From a virus, in IMG/VR virus record IMGVR_UViG_3300025818_000085, positions 1 to 33,980 of that record: a DNA stretch of 33,980 nucleotides, one strand, 5' to 3'. Position 1 is the stretch's first letter. Each line of letters begins with the position of its first letter. A program made the translations under genes and the position numbers. Positions 28,774 through 33,980 of this stretch are shown here, one piece after another. The notes below the pieces were generated by a model. It was not told the DNA's origin, did no database searches, and saw nothing but the letters and a program-made list of their open reading frames with translations.

Positions 28774-28995
28774 TTAGTTATAAAATAATGCGCTTATAAG
28801 CCCGCCAATAACGCTCAGTAATCCAGTGATAAAAGTTGCGTTAAGACGCAACATAATCGTTTTAACATTCTTTCTGTGTTCGTCTAGTAACTGAGTCATG
28901 TGTGCCAATTCTCGACTTATCTCCGCAACCCGGATTTCAAGTTTATGTGCTTGTTCTGATACGGCGTCCAGTTTTCTTTTGTCGTAGTTCTCCAC
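28774..28995 (-). CDS. Coiled coil with C-terminal transmembrane helix (XhlA/spanin-like)
   Basis: 73 aa. A charged heptad coiled coil (AHKLEIRVAEISRELAHMTQLLDEHR) is followed by one C-terminal transmembrane helix (FITGLLSVIGGLISALFY). This layout is that of XhlA-type haemolysin/lysis accessory proteins. The GTG start (28995) has no clear Shine-Dalgarno. It lies 14 nt upstream of the holin candidate. A role in lysis is likely by context. Confidence 0.6.
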   Translation of the reverse strand: MENYDKRKLDAVSEQAHKLEIRVAEISRELAHMTQLLDEHRKNVKTIMLRLNATFITGLLSVIGGLISALFYN

Positions 28996-29099
28996 ACAGA
29001 AGTAGTATTACACACGTTTGGTAGCTTTGTCCATAGACGAGTTCGTGCGTTTTTTGCTAATTTAATGGATCTAGTGGGGTTTGTATACACGTTTTTACC

Positions 29100-29384
29100 T
29101 TATTTTTTAAAACACAAACAGAAACAATTATTAAACCACTTCCACCGTTGGCCTACATGTCTTTGCAGCGGTTTTTTTGACAACGCATTATATTTAAAAT
29201 ACCATAGGCGGGATGATGGTGTATGGACGGTGGCTTGCAATACCCCTTGACGGTATCGATACTCAGTACCGTTTACAACTAAAGAAACCCCACCGGCGAC
29301 TGAAGATAGAAACCGCTTCCATGTCGGCGGTTTGTACACAATATAGCTACCCTTGGGGTCGGCTATATATTTTTTTACTCCCAT
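29100..29384 (-). CDS. Doubtful small protein downstream of the tail accessory gene
   Basis: 94 aa. The ATG at 29384 overlaps the end of the preceding gene by 10 nt. The N-terminal half (MGVKKYIADPKGSYIVYKPP, then FLSSVAGGVSLVVNGTEYRY) looks protein-like, with strands and a Gly-rich turn. The C-terminus (WKWFNNCFCLCFKK) is odd. No Shine-Dalgarno seen. It may be real, or a remnant or shadow frame; if it is not real, this ~380-bp stretch is otherwise without a gene. Confidence 0.4.
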   Translation of the reverse strand: MGVKKYIADPKGSYIVYKPPTWKRFLSSVAGGVSLVVNGTEYRYRQGVLQATVHTPSSRLWYFKYNALSKKPLQRHVGQRWKWFNNCFCLCFKK

Positions 29385-29815
29385 AACGAATCATCGGAGC
29401 AATTAAAGGCTTCTAACTCTTCAAGACTAAACTGGCTAAGCGACGCTTCTAGGATATTCGATTTTTCTTGTAAGCAAGCTATGCTGGATTTAACGCTTTT
29501 AGCCTCCCGCAATACCGTTTTGTCTTGTTCGGAAATGCTATAGCTTGGGTCGATTGCTTTTTGTTTCTGCTCCCGACACAGGATGTCAATAGCTTGCCCT
29601 TGAATGTTATTTTGTTTCCATAAAGGGTACTGGTTATTAATACGCCGTGCGGCTTCTTCTTTAATACACGGTATGTGTTTCTCAACCAAATATGGTTTGA
29701 CTTCTTGCGCCGTTGCTTGCCTCCAAGGGTCTGTTCTAAAGTTTTTAGATAAAGTGTAGTAATCCTGATCGTATTCGACAATATCGTTTGATTGCGTGTT
29801 TATTAAGTAATTCAT
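29375..29815 (-). CDS. Tail fibre accessory / assembly-like protein
   Basis: 146 aa. The motif IKEEAARRINNQYPLWKQNNI (about residues 51-71) is a recurring feature of short proteins or C-terminal modules encoded after phage tail fibres (E-A-x-x-R-I-x-x-x-Y-P-x-W-K-Q-x-N). A charged helix and a Ser/Glu-rich acidic end follow. The ATG overlaps the tail fibre stop (ATGA), so it is coupled to the fibre. A chaperone role in fibre folding is inferred from position and motif only. Confidence 0.55.
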   Translation of the reverse strand: MNYLINTQSNDIVEYDQDYYTLSKNFRTDPWRQATAQEVKPYLVEKHIPCIKEEAARRINNQYPLWKQNNIQGQAIDILCREQKQKAIDPSYSISEQDKTVLREAKSVKSSIACLQEKSNILEASLSQFSLEELEAFNCSDDSLWE

Positions 29816-31230
29816 AACATTTCCTCCCAGCCTAATGTAAATACCCGAAGCGAGTCAACCAAGTTGAAAGATGTGCGATAATAGATTGTAGAATTATCGC
29901 CTACGTGCCGCCTAACGGTTCCTCGACAATGATTTGCCGCCCCCGTCACAAGATCGTTTGGAGTCGCAGAATTTCCCGTTCCTTGATCCGATTCGAACCC
30001 AGAGGTAACGATCATCGAAGAAAACCCAGTCCCATTAGGGTCATATTGAAATGACATAATGCTAATTGTATTTGGCGGGCAAGTAACTGCTAAAGCCGTT
30101 CTACTTGACGTTGAAATCGAAGCACTAGACGATAACTCTAACAGACGATCGCGCAGAAAAAAAGTATAACCGGCTGAACTAAATACCCATTTTCCACGTC
30201 TAATATTTTGACTAGCATCCGTCGCTAAACTAGCCACATACTTCTTTTTAGTATACCCACTTGGGAGCGTTGGGCTAGTTTTACTTGCTGAAAACAACGA
30301 ATCACTGGTTTGTGTTGTCGGATTATAAATTGCAAACAAATAATAAAATGTATCTGCGGCTACCGTTCCGGTATCAAGTCCACCAGCGTTTGTCCCCTCT
30401 GCCCATGCTGCATCGATCTGCTTGGTTATGGCTGATAAAGTGGCCTGCCCAGATTGGTCGTCAAAATCAAAATTGCCGGCTGTAAAATCAATATCGTGGT
30501 CGGCATCCGTACCGTTGGCTATGATAATCTGTTTTGGCAATAGCCGAAGTGCTGGTATCTCTAAAGTAGCTCGAGCTGTTGCAGCGTCCGCATCGTCTAA
30601 AAGCGTTTTAGCAAACGCGCTAATACCCAACGTTGTCAACGCAGTAGCAGCATCGGGATCATCAATAAGTGCTTGCCCAAATTCTGATACTGCATAGTCG
30701 CCTACCGAAGCTCCGGGCCCCGCTTCGGGAACCCCCGTAGTGTTATTAAAAAACATATACTTGCCCTTTCGCTCGTCAAGCGGCGGGAGCTCAATAGGCG
30801 AAGCCCCAGTATCTGACGGCGACTGACGGATTGTCCGCTCGCCATCTCTCTGAACTTGCTGTATAAGAGCAATAATTTTATTTAATGCCAAATTCATAGC
30901 GGCCGCGCGGAATGCCCCCGACGTTGGGAACCCAGTTGTTCGCTCCGCCGGTATATCGCGAAAAAGCGTGACGTTGTCGTTTAATGCTAAGCCGGTGCTA
31001 AAAACAACTTTACCGCCAGCTAAACCATCCGCCAGATCATCCGCAGTGATACTTGACCCGTCGGAGTTTTTAACTGTATAATCCGTAGTCTCCGTTTTAA
31101 GTACATCATTAAGATATACTTTTATGTCGGACGTTTCATAAATCACATACGTAAATACAAAGTCGGTCTGGCCTGCTGTAGCCACATATTGATGAATTGG
31201 ATTTATATCGTTTACTGGTACATTTGCCAT
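29812..31230 (-). CDS. Tail fibre protein, T7 gp17-like N-terminus
   Basis: 472 aa. The N-terminus (VNDINPIHQYVATAGQTDFVFTY, then IKVYLNDVLKTETTDYTV, VVFSTGLALNDNVTLFRDIPAERTT) is the T7 tail fibre virion-attachment domain. A helical segment and two D-A-A-T-A repeats follow (ALIDDPDAATALTTLGI and LLDDADAATARATLEI, about 185-225). The C-terminal half (DQIDAAWAEGTNAGGLDTGT, then TLPSGYTKKKYVASLATDAS) is a phage fibre module that probably carries receptor contact. Shorter than T7 gp17 (553 aa). AGGAGA lies 7 nt before the ATG. It determines host range. Confidence 0.88.
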   Translation of the reverse strand: MANVPVNDINPIHQYVATAGQTDFVFTYVIYETSDIKVYLNDVLKTETTDYTVKNSDGSSITADDLADGLAGGKVVFSTGLALNDNVTLFRDIPAERTTGFPTSGAFRAAAMNLALNKIIALIQQVQRDGERTIRQSPSDTGASPIELPPLDERKGKYMFFNNTTGVPEAGPGASVGDYAVSEFGQALIDDPDAATALTTLGISAFAKTLLDDADAATARATLEIPALRLLPKQIIIANGTDADHDIDFTAGNFDFDDQSGQATLSAITKQIDAAWAEGTNAGGLDTGTVAADTFYYLFAIYNPTTQTSDSLFSASKTSPTLPSGYTKKKYVASLATDASQNIRRGKWVFSSAGYTFFLRDRLLELSSSASISTSSRTALAVTCPPNTISIMSFQYDPNGTGFSSMIVTSGFESDQGTGNSATPNDLVTGAANHCRGTVRRHVGDNSTIYYRTSFNLVDSLRVFTLGWEEML

Positions 31231-31253
31231 GGTCTATCTCCTATAGTATAATA

Positions 31254-33980
31254 TCATTTCTCATTCGGTGCAAACCGACTTACGGGCGCTTCTTTGCCGT
31301 CAACAAAATATTCTTTTTTATCCGACACTGCCCGAGCCGTAATCTCTGGGTATTCAAGTAATAATCGATCTTGTGCCAGTTTCACATCTGTCTGATACAG
31401 TTTTCGCAAGGCTCCGCCGCGAGTCGCCGTTGGGGGGCCAATCTTTTCCATTTCTTTAGCCGGTATAGCTGGCAACGACTGGTATAGTGGTGACTTTGTG
31501 AATTTTAACATCTTGTCATACGTCCCTAACTCGCCTATCAACTCTAGTAATCTGTTGTATTCGTCGGCATTTAAACGCGCCTGCCCTATTGGAGTGGGTA
31601 ACCGACGACTGGGCTTACTAATAATAGTACCGTTGTTTAACTCCTCAATTGCAAGTTTGTCGTTTGCGCCATATTGCGTCAACGATAACGGAAGTATATT
31701 GCCTACCGCTGTTGAACGCCTTGGAATCGGTCGCCCAAATTTATCAAGTTTGTCCTCGCCTAAATTTAATCGAGCCAGTATACTTTCCCACAACGTATCG
31801 GTTTGTTTTTTATTGTCTTCAAAAAACCGAGACGTCCAAGCTACTGCGCCCGGGACAGTCAAACCGGTGACTAAACTCTTACCGGTTCGCTTCAACCCAT
31901 ACTCGTCTTGTTCCGTCACAATGTTAAATAGATCGCCCAATTGCCCCGTGAAGTTTGAACTCGCCATCTGATCGGCAGTCCCAAGTATACCCGCAGCTAT
32001 ATAATTCGTAATATCTTCGGCAAGGTCGTCCTCAATAGTATCGCCGTCCATGTAGTGAAACAACTCCACCACATTGGCCGCTCGGATAAATGGCGCGCTC
32101 AATGGGCTAAAATCGTTTAAGCCAATAACTGTATTACCGATGCGCATCGAGTTTTCAAACATACCCGCATTGTCTAAAGTAGCCCGCTGTCCCGGATCTT
32201 TTATGACCGACCCGCGAGTTAAGCCATCATACGCCGCCTTAAAGGCCAATACGTTGACTCCGGTGGCTATAGACATTCGACCAATGGCTAAATCTCTCTC
32301 ACGGCCGGCTCCGCTGCGTAATGCTTTTTGAGTTAGTGAATCTCCGCGCACATTTAACAAACTGAGTGGCGACTTTGCCAACTCGTATTTAGTCAAATTG
32401 TAAGTGGTCTTTACAAACGGGAACAGCAAGTCGCCACCCGGTATGTTGCGAACTAACGACTCGGCGGCTTTACCGACGCCCGTGAGGTCTTCCGTTAAAC
32501 TCACGCGCTTGGCTTCGGCTCGTGCTTGTCGGCCAGCGGTAACTTGTTGCGCTAATGTTTTATTTTTTAGCGAGCTTAACTTTTTTGTGTCTAAAAAGTC
32601 TTTCAAGTTTTCTTGCTCCCAAATATCTGTAGACAGCTCTTTTACTCGAGCATTAAACGCTTCTCCCGTCAGCCCTTCGTTTGTCGCCCTAGAGATAGCT
32701 CGCGCCTTAAGCTCTGAACGAAACACAATCGCTTGCCCCACATGGTCCTTGTTGCGGTAAAAACCAAGTACAGGCTCCATTGCCGACGTTGCGTAATCTA
32801 AGCCCCGTAAGGCCACGTTGTCTGGCCGCCCAACTAAATCTGCAATTTTAACGTCAGTCTCTTGAACGTTTAATTTTGTACTTGAATCCAACCTAACCGA
32901 CTTAGCTTTTTCTGCCATGTCGTCCAAAAACCCCCGAACTCCAGTTTTCAAACCTTGAATAGGCCCTTTCTCAACCACGGCTTCGGCACCTTTTTTAGCA
33001 TTTAATTTTGCAATCTTTGCCGTGCCGACCACAACTTGTTTCCAATACTCGGTGTATCCCGCCGCTAACGCCTTAGCCTCAGTGAACGTAATATCCGTTG
33101 CCTCAGTCGCTTGTCGAAACACGCCGTTGCGATACGCCTCGTCAACGAATCCCGCCCAGCCTTTTTCTTGCTTAATCGTTTTTGCTGCTTTGGCCCCGCG
33201 TCGCGCCGAACTTACTGTAGCCCCCGCAAACCGGTCTGCCACTTCCCACGTATGCCGATACATATCTGATGTCACATCCCGGGCCATAGACACTGGTGAG
33301 GATAGTAGAAAACTTTTAAACCGACGAGCAATCAAATCGTTGACATCTTTAACTTTTTTAAGCGTTTGTTTACTTGGCCCGCCAAGAAAACCCGCAACGT
33401 CACCGCCATTTTTTGCCAGTTGAATAAGTGCTTTCGCATAGTCAATCTCGTCTTCTATAGTAAGTTTCCCCTCCGCCACTAGCTCCTGCACGGAATTGAA
33501 CCACGCCACACTTTCCCTCTTGGCTCGAAACTGCACACCCCGGGCAGCCCCGGAGGCTACGTCTCGCGCCGTACGCGCTATCTTCGTAAAGTCTTCCGCC
33601 ACCCCCGCAACCGCCCTTGCCGCTTGCACATCGCCAGCGTTAACTAAAGACTCTAAATCCGTAAACGCTTTGGTCATCTCTTGGTATTGGTTCTCTTGAA
33701 TAACAGTTACCGCAGCAATCTGCTCGTCAACCTTTAACTCCTTAGCTGCTTTATATGCGTCTCTCGACTTTAAATCCTCGACCGTGGTGCCAAGAAGTTT
33801 TGCTGCTTCGGCTAACTCTTTTCGGGTTTTAGTTTCTTTAGCTGGCTCCTCAACCGCTTTCTTTAGTCGCTGTACCGCCTCGGGAGGTTGTGCCTGTTCC
33901 TTAGCTAATTTTTCCAAGCGGGTACGAACTTTAGCCATTTTCTCCCGTGCTGGTTTGACAGTCTTTTCGACTACCGTTCG
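31254..33980 (-). CDS. Large internal virion / DNA-ejection-like protein, N-terminus beyond window
   Basis: At least 908 aa. The frame stays open without a stop to the right edge: after the ATG at 33938, upstream codons read RTVVEKTVKPAREK. The true start is probably outside. It is helical and Lys/Ala/Glu-rich at the visible start. Then comes a central helical region (FKSFLLSSPVSMARDVTSD, then FPFVKTTYNLTKYELAKSPLS at about residue 510 of the visible part) typical of very large phage internal proteins that are ejected with DNA. No transglycosylase motif is visible here; it may lie in the missing part. It lies upstream of the tail fibre in the same leftward operon. Confidence 0.6.
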   Translation of the reverse strand, partial: RTVVEKTVKPAREKMAKVRTRLEKLAKEQAQPPEAVQRLKKAVEEPAKETKTRKELAEAAKLLGTTVEDLKSRDAYKAAKELKVDEQIAAVTVIQENQYQEMTKAFTDLESLVNAGDVQAARAVAGVAEDFTKIARTARDVASGAARGVQFRAKRESVAWFNSVQELVAEGKLTIEDEIDYAKALIQLAKNGGDVAGFLGGPSKQTLKKVKDVNDLIARRFKSFLLSSPVSMARDVTSDMYRHTWEVADRFAGATVSSARRGAKAAKTIKQEKGWAGFVDEAYRNGVFRQATEATDITFTEAKALAAGYTEYWKQVVVGTAKIAKLNAKKGAEAVVEKGPIQGLKTGVRGFLDDMAEKAKSVRLDSSTKLNVQETDVKIADLVGRPDNVALRGLDYATSAMEPVLGFYRNKDHVGQAIVFRSELKARAISRATNEGLTGEAFNARVKELSTDIWEQENLKDFLDTKKLSSLKNKTLAQQVTAGRQARAEAKRVSLTEDLTGVGKAAESLVRNIPGGDLLFPFVKTTYNLTKYELAKSPLSLLNVRGDSLTQKALRSGAGRERDLAIGRMSIATGVNVLAFKAAYDGLTRGSVIKDPGQRATLDNAGMFENSMRIGNTVIGLNDFSPLSAPFIRAANVVELFHYMDGDTIEDDLAEDITNYIAAGILGTADQMASSNFTGQLGDLFNIVTEQDEYGLKRTGKSLVTGLTVPGAVAWTSRFFEDNKKQTDTLWESILARLNLGEDKLDKFGRPIPRRSTAVGNILPLSLTQYGANDKLAIEELNNGTIISKPSRRLPTPIGQARLNADEYNRLLELIGELGTYDKMLKFTKSPLYQSLPAIPAKEMEKIGPPTATRGGALRKLYQTDVKLAQDRLLLEYPEITARAVSDKKEYFVDGKEAPVSRFAPNEK

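Noticed and set aside
29005-29011. Another GTATTAC heptamer near the lysis genes
   Set aside because: A single 7-mer is expected by chance several times in 34 kb; there is no cluster or dyad here.
1-33980. tRNA genes, integrase, lysogeny repressor, phage RNA polymerase
   Set aside because: I found no tRNA-like cloverleaf in the gaps and no matching protein motifs. Genes in the missing part of the genome cannot be excluded.

Overview
The window is part of the genome of a tailed double-stranded DNA phage. It looks like a lytic podovirus with a T7-like virion: T7-type portal, gp11/gp12-like tail tube proteins, a T7-like tail fibre N-terminus and a large internal virion protein. I see no integrase, repressor or phage RNA polymerase in this part, so transcription probably relies on host RNA polymerase. 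Shine-Dalgarno sequences are AGGAG-like and the standard code is used. The lysis and tail gene types suggest a Gram-negative host, but the sequence does not name one.

Layout. (a) 1-8526, minus strand: packaging and head genes in transcription order: small terminase, three small unknown genes, large terminase, two small genes, portal, a small gene, scaffold, major capsid protein, a small head-associated protein, a gp11-like tail adaptor and the start of a gp12-like tail protein that runs off the left edge. (b) About 8527-9994: a mostly non-coding control region between the leftward structural operon and the rightward early operon. It holds direct repeats, several dyads, GTATTAC iteron-like motifs, an alternating CA/CG tract and sigma70-like promoters. 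One small gene (9135-9410) lies inside it. (c) 9995-27995, plus strand: the early and replication operon. It starts with a duplicated two-gene cassette that includes a pentapeptide-repeat protein. Then come a possible sliding-clamp-fold protein, a primase/VapE-type helicase, a DUF3310-like protein, three tandem DUF4116-repeat genes, an SNF2 helicase, a C5 DNA methyltransferase, a SpoT-like HD hydrolase, a DUF2800 nuclease, a DUF2815 single-strand-binding-like protein, a family A DNA polymerase, several small AT-rich accessory genes, an MT-A70 methyltransferase and a RuvC-like resolvase. (d) 28013-33980, minus strand: lysis genes, tail fibre and accessory genes, and the internal virion protein, which is open to the right edge.

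The structural genes leave the window at its left edge and re-enter at its right edge on the same strand. This fits a circular or circularly permuted genome cut inside the virion module, with the segment between gp12 and the internal protein missing here. The early operon would then run from the control region to about 28.0 kb and meet the late operon head-on.

The replication genes form a coherent set: primase-helicase, polymerase with proofreading, SSB-like protein, DUF2800 nuclease, SNF2 translocase and RuvC. Two methyltransferases and the HD hydrolase look like host-interaction tools. The most unusual content is the block of three consecutive DUF4116 solenoid genes (about 2.5 kb), with near-perfect internal duplications showing recent expansion. 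Next come repeated junction sequences that bracket accessory genes, a structured intergenic RNA candidate before ruvC, and the repeat-rich control region.
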